Of a stretch of DNA of 64,000 nt, positions 1-11,376 are shown piece after piece. The position numbers and the translations under genes were made by a program. Each line of letters begins with the position of its first letter. Within the stretch, counting starts at the first letter, position 1. Source of the DNA: Pezicula radicicola (taxonomy: Eukaryota > Ascomycota > Leotiomycetes > Helotiales > Dermateaceae); the NCBI GenBank assembly GCA_003008705.1, contig PDUO01000006.1, positions 71,295 to 135,294 of the forward strand, given 5' to 3'. The notes beneath the pieces were generated by a model. The model made no database searches and was not told where the DNA came from. It saw only the letters and a program-made list of their open reading frames with translations.

Positions 1-2032
1 ACTTGCAAGTTTGACAACCACTTCTAGATTTTAAGCCACTGCCGCCCATCCTTGATTGCCGCGTCTAGTTCAGAGCTCCCTGGAGCGTTGAGAGTTGTGA
101 ATCAAAAGCCTTTTTATTTTCAGCGACGAGGGAGGTTTCTTCTAAGTCAGCTGTTGTGGATGGCTGATTTGTTTCAAAAAGCAACAGGATTGTTGGTAGT
201 CACCCCATATGAATACTGACCCTCCGAGGCCTTTCAAAAATGGCGACACAAGGTTTGACATAACCGCGCGGTTATGCTCGCTCAAACATTGTGGCATCCG
301 GCTGCTTCTCTTTGCGCACAATAATGTGTCTCTGGATTCTGATGAAGAGCGATGGGCAGTATTAGCGACGTTGAGTTAGAGACTTGTGAACTGAGCTAGT
401 GCTTATGCCCAACTGCCATACATGGGGCCAAAACTAAGATTCATGTGGCACAGCAAGAGCATGATTGGCTGAAATATGCGATTGGAGGAATACTTTGGCC
501 CCCAACTGATAGAATCCAACCAAAGTACGGAGTAATAACCTTTTCTTCAACAGACAAGCTGTCAAAGGGCATTGCTTGGTATCTTGATATGGTAGCGATA
601 CGCCGGCATTATTGCCCATTCTTCTCTCGCATCTGAAAATCTTTCGCTTTATTCCTTGCTCTTCAACTTCACCGAGTATGGTTCTTTGCTTATCTTCCTC
701 TTCCATTCATATGAACAATGTTGGCTTGTAATTACACCATCGAGAAGACAAAGAGCATGACGACTGGTCTCTTCATCTTGGAACACGCCTAATTCGAGTC
801 CCATGTGCTGTGCCACAAATCGATGAAGGCAGACTGCATCATTACTTCTATCGTTTTGCCCAAAGTCTTTGTAAACTCAACAGCAAAAAGAGAAACAGAA
901 AAGAAATAGCATCCGATGTATAGATACTACTGCATGGAAATTTGGCAGGATAGTGGGGGAATAGCGAATATTGCGTATTAAGAGTATGTGCGTTTCTTCT
1001 CTAGCGAGTGATCTATTCCCAGCATCTAAGGAAGGAACCAATGCACGAACTGTCACTCAAGACTCGGTAGAACTTCCCAGCTAATGAACTTCAAGAGCAG
1101 GAACCTGGCCATAGCAATGCTTTGATGATTCCAATAGTGTTGCAGAGTACACAAAGTTGCTAACTATGATAAATAGCAAGATTAAAGTTGCAGCGACGCT
1201 TAGCGCAATAACTACGAGTTTAATCCAACATACAAACTAGCTTCTTCAATATCCTTATCTTCAACACTTTCATTCTCCAGTGGGCTATGCGCTGGAAGAA
1301 ACAGTCGATATAAGTTTCAACTATGCTACCGTGTAATGCTGTGTGTGGGGAAAGAACAGATAGGTAGTAACTACGTACTCTGTCTGTTGATCAGGATATC
1401 ATCATGAGTAGCCTAAGCCGGAAAGTATTCCGAGATGAAGCAGACATCACATCCGCTCTTTACTTCCCTCTTTATAAGTTAGGCTATTACATCTGTTTTG
1501 GTTGTCTGGTACTGGTAATACCGTACGAATTGGTTTATAAGGGATCCTTCTGAATGGATCTGTATTCAGATGTAGGAGATGGATTTGAATACCTCAGTTG
1601 ATTATAGTAAGGGGTGATGTTGGGTCCAGCTGTGAGGAGGTGGAGAGTGGTGCGCCAAACACACCTATTTTTAGCGTCCTTGCAAGTGCCAAAGCGAAGT
1701 CTATTTCGTCATCATGGTCTTTTCGCGTCAAGTCGCGTTGAATTGGCGCAATAATATCAACTTGGGCAATTAATACTCAACTCCTTGCACTAGGAGGACA
1801 AATCAGCAGCTGACACACAAAGCTCTGTACGGTATGGCAAGACTGAACACCAGCAAAACCTCCATGAAGCCCGGCGACCCCGATATTCGCATTTTCATCC
1901 CGCGACTTCTGTGAAGAAACACGACTCACTAAGCGTATTGACATCTGCGTTTTCCCCCTTGTTGTTAACAAAGGCAGGCAACTTCGAAGCCATCTACACT
2001 TCCGCTTCCAGATATACCTCATTCAGCCAACA
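1..2032. other. Intergenic region without a supported gene
   Basis: Only short open frames (60-130 residues) occur here on either strand. None shows a recognisable domain, a plausible splice chain or a convincing start context. The last part, from about 1900, is presumably promoter and 5' leader of the chromodomain gene that starts at 2033. Nothing else is supported. Confidence 0.5.
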
Positions 2033-2865
2033 ATGGCCAAGTCTGGCGCCGCCAACAGAACAGAGAAGCGCAGGTCAACCGCAACCACAGCCTCGATGGC
2101 ATCACCTGCTTTTCACTCCCCAAATGCCAGCCAGAACGATCCAAAGATGCCTTCCTCTACATCTGCTGCTTCCGATGACGAAGAATTCTTCATTGCAGCT
2201 GAGAGGCAACTTGTCGCAGAAGCCACTGCATCTCCATCGAAAAAGGAGGTTACTGGCACAAAGAGGCGCAATCCGAAGAAATATTCGAAGAAGCGGGCTG
2301 GCAAGGAATTGAATCCTGAGGATCGGGCTCGAAAGAAACGGGACACGAAGGCTGATGGAATGCAAGTTTTTACTACCGAGGATAATGCAGAAGACGACGA
2401 AAACGACTTGAACGAAACGAACAATGATGAGGAGGACGAGATTGACCTGGATGAAGATGGCGTTCCGATCGAGAAGTGGATTATACAAGGGTTTAGAGGC
2501 TCAAAAATTGATGAAGAGGTATCTTTCCCGTGGGCATCATAACCTATGGTCCAGCCAAGCTAAAATGGTGTCACTCCAACAGGGAGAGATTTACATACAA
2601 GTGAAATGGGAGGGTCACAAAGATCTTACGTGGGAACCAGAGTTCAATCTGAAGCAAGTCTCTCTTCACTTCCCTTCTGCACTGTGTTCTTCCCACGCCT
2701 CACTAACTTACTTGACGTTACCATAGGCTGGATGTTCCGGGCAAGCTGGCCGAATACTACGAAAGCCACGGAGGACGACTTAAAGTCTTAAGAAATCTTC
2801 TCGATATTCAGACACAAGGGAAAAAAGTTACTATCAAGATGAAAAAGGGAAAAGGAAAGCGATAA
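2033..2865 (+). CDS. Chromodomain protein, three exons, one GC-AG intron
   Basis: Exons are read as 2033..2518, 2583..2653 and 2727..2865, giving 231 residues. The first 145 or so residues are charged and disordered, with Lys/Arg-rich stretches followed by an Asp/Glu/Asn-rich acidic stretch. A chromo-like fold follows at about residues 150-210: IEKWIIQGFRG, then IYIQVKWEGH, then TWEPEFNLK, then LAEYYESHGGR. Intron 1 is GT-AG and phase 0. Intron 2 reads through correctly only if the donor is GC (GCAAGT at 2654), which joins NLK to LDVPG. Chromodomains bind methylated histone tails through an aromatic cage. Here the Trp is kept, but the usual first aromatic is not evident and the usual Tyr/Phe after WxG is His, so methyl-lysine binding is uncertain. 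The protein is probably nuclear. The family is clear; the exact orthologue is not. The start has an A at -3 and G at +4. Confidence 0.75.
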
Positions 2866-3530
2866 CTCTTGGAAGAAAAAAAGGGGGGCTAGCGAACTTG
2901 CTGTATGATTTACCCAACCTAGTAATAGCCGCCATTCCTAGCTTATTTTTGCAATCGCCCGCAATTCCCAAGCTTACAAGCTTGCTGGTCGAATGTTCTC
3001 TGTCGTGAATTGCCTGCTTTTCAAAAAGTCCGGCATCATGTTCGATGAGTCCAGTGGACTTGGCTTCCTATAGCAATACTAACTTCAGTATATCATCATC
3101 AATGCTGTAAATAACTTTTACCATAACGATTTTGATAATTTTCAATGCTTTCAACAGTGCCAACCACCAAATTTATCCTTGCAAAGCTGCATTGGTGGCA
3201 AATTTCGTTGCATTGCCGGTACAACAATATGCTGGTTGTATGCACACATGCACGACGGAGATTTTTTTAAAAGGAGAATCTTCCAACCTTATAATTGGAA
3301 CGAATCAAGGCTGTGTTTTTTCTAAGCAGGGTGATGTTTCATCACGGCTACGCGTGTCGAGGTGGGGGGTGACGTTGCTAGCCGACTTGGCTCTTTGGAT
3401 GAACATGAAGAAGCCTTTCTATATAATTGAATCGACGAAGCTGCCCAGTCCAGAGAAATTTCCATCCGTCTTCTCATCCACAACTTTAATATCACCTCGA
3501 CGAATAAAACCGGACGCAAAACCAATCACA
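2866..3530. other. Intergenic region upstream of the cation transporter
   Basis: The frame of the next gene happens to stay open back to about 3132. That extension has no transit-peptide-like or transporter-like sequence and contains implausible stretches, so I treat it as promoter and leader. Confidence 0.5.
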
Positions 3531-4325
3531 ATGGATCCCGACAGTTTAAGAGTTACTCGGCTCGGCCTCCTCGCTAATATCGGCATCGGCTTCGTCAAAG
3601 TTATTGGGGGTTGGAAGTTTAGGAGTCAAGCACTTACGGCCGATGGATATCACTCGATGGGAGATTCCTTCGTGGATCTAATCACTCTTATGTCTATATT
3701 TCTCAGTTCATATTTCCGTTTTTCGACGTCTCCTTCTTCCAAAGGACATGCTATCTCTCGGACTTTAAGCAATAGCAAGAAGATAGAAAGTATCGGGAGT
3801 ATCATTATTGGCTTTATGATACTCACGGGGGGCGTTTCTTTTGCCTGGGAATCGAGTAAGGATCTCTATGAGAACGATTTGTTTCGATCGAGGGTACAGA
3901 CGAACAATGCCGGGGAAGATTCACTTGCTTCTTCTATCCCGAGTTTTTATGCGGCTTGGTTAGCTGTGGGATCTATTCTTGTCAAGGAATTTATTTACGC
4001 AATAAGTAAGTCTTCTCAATTCTTAGTTTTGACCTGGTTCATATTTACTAACACTTTGCTCTCAGCCATGAAAGTTGCTCGACGGAATCATTCCCTCATC
4101 TTGGCAGCAAATGCCTCTCATCACAGAATGGATTCTCTCACAACAATGCTAGCTGTATTCGCCACGGTAGCTGCCCACATATTCCCAAAGATGTTAATCA
4201 TCGATCCGGTCTGTGGTCTCTTAGTTGCTGTTTTTGTTATCAAGTGTGGTGCAGATGCCATTCTTGGCGGTGTTGCGGAGATTAGAAATCCTTCGGATCC
4301 GACTTCTGATGGCAAAGAGGATTAA
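3531..4325 (+). CDS. Cation diffusion facilitator (MMT1-like metal transporter), short form
   Basis: Exons 3531..4005 and 4066..4325 encode 244 residues. The 60-base intron (GTAAGT donor, TACTAAC branch, CTCAG acceptor) is a multiple of three and has no in-frame stop, but removing it restores the AITMKVARR join typical of this family. Six membrane segments are visible: LLANIGIGFVKVIGG; SFVDLITLMSIFL; IGSIIIGFMILTGG; AWLAVGSILVKEF; TTMLAVFATVAAH; and DPVCGLLVAVFVI. The metal-site motifs are ADGYHSMGD in helix 2 and HHRMD in helix 5. Yeast Mmt1/Mmt2 relatives move iron or other divalent metals in mitochondria; the substrate here is inferred. The protein ends shortly after helix 6 and lacks the usual cytosolic C-terminal domain. 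No mitochondrial presequence is visible with the chosen start MDPDSLRV. A longer N-terminus is possible because the frame stays open upstream. Confidence 0.75.
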   Translation: MDPDSLRVTRLGLLANIGIGFVKVIGGWKFRSQALTADGYHSMGDSFVDLITLMSIFLSSYFRFSTSPSSKGHAISRTLSNSKKIESIGSIIIGFMILTGGVSFAWESSKDLYENDLFRSRVQTNNAGEDSLASSIPSFYAAWLAVGSILVKEFIYAISKSSQFLVLTWFIFTNTLLSAMKVARRNHSLILAANASHHRMDSLTTMLAVFATVAAHIFPKMLIIDPVCGLLVAVFVIKCGADAILGGVAEIRNPSDPTSDGKED

Positions 4326-5745
4326 GAAATAGCGGGGGTGGCGTTTGGGATGTCGGGTTCTGTTATGTGCTTTCTTGCGTTGTAGTAGTGGTTCTGTGTC
4401 GTTTTGTACACACAGAAGAATATCCATGACTTTACCTTCACATTGAGAAGCATATCGAATCGCGTTCTTCCTTTTCAGTTTCACTACTTGCTACCTGCTT
4501 CAGGAGCGAATAACCCTTGTATCCAATATGCTAGTATTTGCATATGGAAGTGAATAAAAACATAACTCTAACACGTGACATCGCTTTAGACTTCCTCCCC
4601 CTTTTTCCCATCGTGGCTTTTCTCAGAGAGCTTTTCGAACCAAATCCATAGCCGCTCTAGTATAAGAAACTTGAATCCTTAGTTGAGAAGTACATGCACT
4701 GTCAACAGTGCTATGTAAATATGAAGCATAATCTGTACTAGTGCTCCCCATTGTACTAATGTGGTGATGGTACCTTTCGTACGGTATTACCATTAGGGCA
4801 CCAGCCGCAGAAGCAAATGTCTGACATTTGGACAGTGTTCATCCACAGTCATCATTAACCTACCATTTTCGGCCAGTTTTGGATTCAAAAATCGCTCAGC
4901 AGTCACAGATGAGGTTGTAAAACACCAGTAGTTGAACCAAAAGAGTTTTGTTCATGACAGGCGACAAATTTCCCCACATTTCAATTATCCTGACAGCGGT
5001 TAAAGTAACAAAAAGTCCCAAGTGTGCTACATTTGATTTTCAATAGATACCGGTAGCTTGGACCACGATTCTTGAGCCTATCGAGAAGATACCCCCAAGC
5101 CTTGGCATGTACCACAGAATCCTGTGATTGTATTTGGCAGCGCCAAGGTGTTTTACCGGTCGCTTAGCCAAGAACATTTCGCACACGACCAATTGCCCCT
5201 TTTGGAAAACTACTTGGATGATCAAATTTACACCGGGTATAAAGACCCATTTCAACAGGGAATAAGGATTAAGCATCTATTCACAGCTCCAAAACCCCAG
5301 CATGTTTCCAAAAGTTTGCAACTTTAATCGATACCTATGCAGCTTCAGTGAATCGTGAGTGGATAGTCTCAAGAACGACGAAAATTGCTTCAGATGGTGC
5401 TAAGACCTGCCATCCCAAGCCATTCCTTACCAGCCGGCGTCTTGGAAATTTGCTTGTTCAACTCTTCTTAAGACTCTTGGCCTACGGACTGTGTCTTGAA
5501 CATCATCAGCTGGCCTGGACTCTCTCCTTCTTTTGTTATTCATTATTCAGTTGAGCTGAACGATATCAATCTTTCATATTTTTCCTTCTCAGGCTTTTGC
5601 CTTTCTAATTTTAACGCTCTGCTGGTCAGAGGAATTGAGAGCAGTGTACATGGGAACTTCATGTGCAAGAAGAAACTGGAGTCAAATTACTGCAGCCGGG
5701 AAAGTTGTCAACGATTTGAACAGGCCCGGAGTTCAATAGTCAAAG
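4326..5745. other. Intergenic region
   Basis: No supported gene. It contains one CACGTG box (4572..4577) and short open frames without recognisable content. The 3' part is presumably promoter of the Ser/Thr-rich membrane protein gene. Confidence 0.45.
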
Positions 5746-7419
5746 ATGCTGCGCAGAACCGAGCTTCGACAATATGGGGCCATCCCACCAAGAATAGCTA
5801 GGGACGAGGAAGAAAATGATTTTGAATCCCCAGCTGCGAGGAGGACTCGTCACCGTCGATTTCTTCAGAGCCGAAAAAGGAGACAGGAGAGGAGGAATCA
5901 GGGTTTGATGGAACGAGAAGATGATGACAAAGATATACCTAGTGATGGAGGAGATACACCAGGCAATGAGACACCAAGTAGCGATGACGAGACCAGTACC
6001 ATCAAGCCACCACCTCCTCCTACTCAGAGTTCACGTGTCGCTGTCACTTCAATATCGGCCGTCGCTTCCACGACGGTGAGTGCCATCAAACATTGCCACT
6101 TTTTGAAATTCAATGCTCACTTCACTATAGACTAGCCTTATTACAGCGACAGCCACAACCACACCTCCTCCACCTCCACCTCCACCAACGAAAGCAGCTT
6201 TGACAAGTTTGGTACGTATAAAATAGTAACCCAGCTTCATAGAAACTCTAACTCAAGACCAGGCCACCTCCACCCTCAGTACTTCATCATCATCATTGTC
6301 TTCATCAACTCCAGTTCGATCATCCTCCTCATCAGTCTCCTTATCAGTCTCCTCATCAGTCTCATCAATTATAGCTTCAGCTATCCCCGAACTTCAAAGT
6401 CAAACATCGACAGTATTGAAAGTATCAACAGCATCAACAGCGTCAACAGCATCAACAGCGTCAACAGCATCAACAGCGTCAACAGCATCAACAACATCAA
6501 CAACATCACAGCCTTTCGTAAGTTCTTCAGATACTCCTCAACCGAACTCCCACTCATTATCAAAAAAGACCACCATATTCCCCAAAATCACATCAACTAC
6601 AACAGTACAAGCTCCTATGGTAGCTTAATGAAACTCAAGAAGACTAACTTATTACAGATGACCTACACAACATCCCAGCCAATAGCAACACCCACAGAAA
6701 GTGGACAAACGAGCAACAAAGGCATAACACAAACCTCCAAATCATCTGGTGTCGGAACAGCTCTCATTGTAATAGGAGTACTTAGTATGAAACATCACCT
6801 CTCAACACAGCTTGAATCGAATATCGCTAACAGTCTCTTAGTTGCAGTGATAGCCATCGCTCTAGTCACATGGGGTTGCATGAAAAAGTCCTCTCTTCGC
6901 GAACGCTTGAACCGAAGGAGAGGAACCGAAAACGTGCAGAATGAAAAATGGCCAGCACCTATTCGTATCAACCGACCTTCACCTTCCGATACAGAAAGTA
7001 GGATCTGGGGTGCCGCTTCAACAGTAGGAGTAAGTATCAACCCTGCCCTAAAATCTCTCTTCAAGAAAACCATAAAAGCTAATAATTCGTAGACAGAGAC
7101 AGAAGCTTCATATCGGGCTTATGTGCCACCAGGACAAGTCTATATGGGACCAGGATTAGTAGATGCCAATCGAGATATGGGGGATGGACTCAAGACATAT
7201 CTACAACAGACGGTACCCGTAAGACCACCTGAACCAGTGGTGCAGAAAGAAGATCGTGGGAGTGGGGGTCGATGGGCTTCGGTTAGGGATTCAGTTGTTA
7301 CTACTACTACTTTGGCTAGTATTCCTAGGTTTAGGGACATTAGGTCTTGGGCGAGGGATCAGAGGAGGAGGAGGAGAAGTGGTGAGGCTCCTCCTACTCC
7401 TTATCAACGATTGGACTAA
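5746..7419 (+). CDS. Ser/Thr/Pro-rich single-pass membrane protein (unknown function)
   Basis: Proposed exons are 5746..6075, 6131..6211, 6263..6517, 6658..6784, 6848..7029 and 7093..7419, giving 433 residues. An alternative third exon ending at 6619 uses a 38-base intron and gives 467 residues; both keep frame. The layout is a basic/acidic N-terminus, a Pro/Ser/Thr-rich stalk (PPPPPP, SSSSS, STAS repeats), one transmembrane helix and a basic cytosolic tail rich in Arg. The helix is assembled across an intron: GVGTALIVIGVL, then MIAIALVTWG. Splicing the 63-base in-frame intron at 6785..6847 removes a charged insert that would otherwise break the helix. The architecture resembles fungal cell-wall sensor-like proteins (Mid2/Wsc style). 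However, no signal peptide or Wsc domain is seen, so only the topology is claimed. The STAS repeat lies in a DNA minisatellite. Confidence 0.6.
6421..6508 (+). repeat. Coding minisatellite, 9-base units encoding Ser-Thr-Ala
   Basis: About nine tandem copies of a tcaacagc[a/g] unit, decaying to tcaacaaca at the end, lie inside exon 3 of the Ser/Thr-rich membrane protein gene. Every unit is 9 bases, so copy-number change keeps frame. It encodes alternating Ser-Thr-Ala. Confidence 0.85.
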
Positions 7420-9859
7420 GTAGGGAGGTTGGGTTGACGGTGTATTGATGTTGGTTTGGTGGGCAATTTGTGGAGATTTTCGAGTTCTAGTACTAGACTT
7501 TGCTTTTGTGAAACTTGTACTGTGTTAATTGATTTGATCTCATAAGTTGTTTCAGAGACTTTGTTTTTGCTTTGAGAATATCTCTTATTTCTTAATGATT
7601 GCTTCCTAGCCTTGTTCGAGAGTCAAATGAGCCGTTACATAGAGAACTTCTTGTAGTAGCTTACTCAAATAATGTTAGTTACTCAAGTTGAGTGATTTAC
7701 GAAGCTTGAGTGACTTGGTAGATAGAAAGTTAATGAATAACCTTTTAATGAGAAAGATAAATTCTGGCTTCTAGCTATAAATGGAGGTCTAAGCTCCATT
7801 ACAAGCTTCTCCTAAATCCGAAGTGAATTAGAATTGGCCTCTTTGTCCAATTAACGTAAGTCTATTTAATGCCCATCAAGAACCATCTAGTAGCACTCAA
7901 GACGTCTGGGACTGAAGGCTTTCTATCTCAAGAACAAGTCTTGGGTTTTCGGCCAACATATTCACCCACATAGAATCCCACGATCAATCCCACTTCTTCC
8001 ATGCTATTACTGTCTTAATTTGGTCATCTAGTTGTATTTTAAACAGGTTGCAGAATTTCAGCATTACTATTTCAATACTCTGTTTAACAAATGATCGACA
8101 ACTTTTATAGATATAACAACATCGCAAACTCCAGCCGGACGAAGACTAGGACAAAATTAAAACATAAGCTACAAAATAGTGGACAAGCATTAGGAAAGCT
8201 GATAGTGCAAGTTTTATTAGGTACGTAGGTATGTAGGTTGGTTTTCCATTTGGATGCTGTTTTTATTGAGCATATTTATCCAGCATTATAGCTATTTACG
8301 CCTCATAATAGAACATTGGACCTCTTTATTAGAATAATTATAGAAAAGAGATAAAATAAAAAAGAAACCGCCATTTAAAAGTGCTAAAGTTTTAAGATTT
8401 AAGGAATACTGTTGGAGGAAACCCACAAAAACGAAAATATATTTAAGCTGTGTGTCACTATCCTAGTACTATTACGTACATTTACATATCCTCACACACT
8501 TAATCATGGGTTTGTAGAATAGCAAACCTTGTTTTAGAATAGTCATGTGGACTGTAGCACAAATAAAATGGGGCAGAACTAAGTGATATAAGAAGAATAT
8601 TCCTAGCTCCAAGCTCTACAACCTATACAAAACTGTGTTCTCACACCTGTTATAGTTCTTTCTGCTAATACTCATTCCGTAAGTTGTATTACAGGTAAAC
8701 CGGGGACAGCAAATTCAAAACGTAGATTTGTGAAAGATCATGACGTCTTGCATTCCGAGGGGATTCATTCTCTCAAAGTACATTAATATCTTTATCGGAC
8801 ACCAAGTTGAGCTACCTTCGGTTGTAGTATCCATTTATTTATTCTATGTGGACGAGTTCACAAATCTCATGGTTTCACAAATCCACCAGGATCTCTTATT
8901 GTGAGATTAAGTACTCAAGCCAAGTGGATTATTCATATCACCTAAATCATATGAGTTAGTTACTTTGTCTAAACTCATGAAATCAACAACTGGTTTTAAA
9001 GTGGACTTTTATCTCCTGGTGTGTTGTAACTCCTAAACCCCTTGCTGTAGACTGGTCATAATCAACTTTGGGAATTTCTGAATCCCCTTTTGATTTCTTA
9101 GTGGCTGTGCCTAAGATTTAGCACGCTGGCTTCATTGTCTCTTATGCGCTTCTTGGGTAATGCTTCTATTTTAGCTAAGCGAGGCAGAAAAACGAGGAAC
9201 AAGTAAGTGAGGTGCAAATTTGGCTTGTGTAGCTGTTATGAATGTGGTAGAGTTAGGAATTCATTATGTCTAAAATTTCAAGACTTTAGGAAGGATGGAA
9301 TTGCTGTTACAGTTGGCTGTTAACTCTAGGCCTATATAAAAAGAAGCCTTGTTGCCTGTAGTTGTGTATCTACAACATTGGTTTCGGAACATTAATCTTT
9401 GGAATTAGAAGCGAAATGGAATTGCTTACTTTCTTATAGTAAAGTGAATAGAATATAGGGAGGAATAAGTAACCTTATAGTTTACTATAGATATATTTAC
9501 TTTTGGTTTAGAACGACGCATCCTTCTGAGGTGAATGAGGTGAGTACTAAATTTTAGCTCGCTAAAAGCCATTGCATGGCTTTGTTCAAGTCGCGCTGCC
9601 TTCAAATCTTCTCCCCAACCGCAACGTTAACTTCCTTTTCCATTTGCGAAAAATTACATCAACATATCCCGACTGCACTGTAGAACTGACTGTCGTTTGA
9701 CCCAGCAATCCTCAACGCCTTTTGGCAAGCTTACCGAATACCATAGCGAGTAAGTTCAAGAAGATCAGTGTTAAGATCTTATGCGCGTCTAACGTGCTGG
9801 TATCCTTTCGGCATTCAATGTTGCTCGAGGCTGATCTTGCAATTTAAACAGTGCCCACC
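7420..9859. other. AT-rich gene-free spacer of about 2.4 kb
   Basis: No open frame above 60 residues occurs on either strand. The stretch is AT-rich, with many TAG/TTA-containing segments. It includes a short repeat (7661..7690) whose core, TTACTCAAAT followed by AGTTACTCAAG, recurs near 43250. It could be degraded repeat DNA. The last few hundred bases are the promoter of the double-BTB gene. Confidence 0.5.
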
Positions 9860-11376
9860 ATGAGTGCGAATCCTACAGCCATTGGTGATGAAACTAAGGC
9901 CAATATTGCCGCCACGGACGATACAGTCAAGGATAACGAAGCCCAGAAGCCGCAGTTGTTCTCGTAAGCTCTTAAACCAGTCCTATATCTTCAAGACCCC
10001 TACTTACAAGACCGTAGAAATCTCGGTACCGAGATTATTGATGTCACTGTTGGCTCCCAAAAGGTGCTCTTGCGCGTTCACAAAAAGATTGTCTGTAACA
10101 AAGTTCCTTCCCTCGCAGAGAGAATCAACGCCGACTTGCCAAGAGCAAAAGACTCGATGGACTTTCCCGAATACGATGTTCAGAGTTTCCAGTTACTTAT
10201 ACACTGGATCTACTTTAACTCTTTACCGACTTTAAAGACAGTTCAGAGACTCGGCCAACGTCATTTATCCTTCAATTGGGATTTCTGTTCCTTGTACTCC
10301 CTTGCCCAGGAGCTTGTACTGGTAGAACTCCAAGACCTCGTGATGGATCATCTCTATGATTTGTACGAAGAAGATATAAGAGTCGGCCCCGACTTTGGCG
10401 CTGCTAGGAGAGGATACAATCTCAACGTGGAAGGATCTCGTCTGAGACTTTTCGTTGTTCGACATCTTCGTCTAAGACTTTTGAAGGTTTCCACCGAGGC
10501 GTACTCAGCACAGAAATTCTATGAGTTTATGCGAGAGAACGAAGATATAGATAGAGATCTCGTTCAGTCTTTGCAAGACATGGAGGACGAGTCAGACGAG
10601 AATCCCAAATGCGATTATCATGTTCACACAAAAGACGAAGTATGCCCGTATACTTCAAACGCGAAACATAAAAAGAGGGTGGAATTTCAATCGTTTCTCC
10701 AGTAAGTATCACGTTATCCACGAAGATTAAAACGAGCTTACACCGTGTTAGAACTATGGGGATAGAGATAGTCGAACTCACAGTCGGTCCCGACAAGCAA
10801 ATCTTCCGGGTACATAAGAACTTCCTCTGTAACAAAGTCGTCTATTTTGCGTGTATGTTTGGAACTGAGTTTCTAGAAGCTAAGAAAGGAACGGCATACT
10901 TCCCAGAAGACAAAGCAGAATCATTCGAACTACTTCTCGAATGGATGTATTTTGGAAAGCTACCACCCATACAAGAGGACAAACCCGAGATGACGTTGGA
11001 TTATATTGACCTCTATGAACTTGCAGAGAAATTCTGCATACCTGAACTTAAGGATATAATCATGGACCAGCTTGTAGATGGATATTTTCGAACGAAAATT
11101 CTTATTCTGCAGGATGCCGTCAGAGCATATTCTATCACACCTGATGGGTCGCCACTACGAAAATATGCCAGTCGAGCTGTGCGCATGTGGATAGCCATTG
11201 CACCTACCGAGATTGACAAGATCAACATTCTGACTGTCATGAAAATGCATGATGATTTGGGTCGCGACGTTTTGACCTTGATTCAGAATGATCCTGAGGG
11301 TCTTGATCCAAGGAAGGTACCAAAATGCGACTATCACCATCATGGAGACGACGAAGATTGTCCCTATCTAAGTTAA
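9860..11376 (+). CDS. Tandem double-BTB/POZ protein
   Basis: Three exons, 9860..9963, 10018..10701 and 10752..11376, join in frame to 470 residues. The N-terminal exon is polar and unstructured (MSANPTAIGDETK). BTB domain 1 starts at about residue 37 (GTEIIDVTVGSQKVLLRVHK) and its segment ends with KCDYHVHTKDEVCPY at about residue 232. BTB domain 2 starts at about 265 (MGIEIVELTVGPDKQIFRVHK) and its segment ends with KCDYHHHGDDEDCPY at about 454. The 50-base gap between the halves has a GTAAGT donor and a TTAG acceptor, joins phase 2 to phase 2, and is too short for a separate promoter, so one transcript is preferred. If the intron is retained, the first half stops at 10705. BTB domains dimerise and often link to Cullin-3; whether this family does so is unknown. 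The shared CX2HXHX5C tail may bind a metal (inference). Confidence 0.65.

Noticed and set aside
3132..3530. Open extension of the metal transporter frame by 133 codons
   Set aside because: It contains no presequence-like or conserved segment and has leader-like composition. The family motif begins only after 3531.
6421..6508. Regular short repeats considered as a CRISPR-like array
   Set aside because: The units are directly tandem with no spacers and encode Ser-Thr-Ala in frame. This is a minisatellite.
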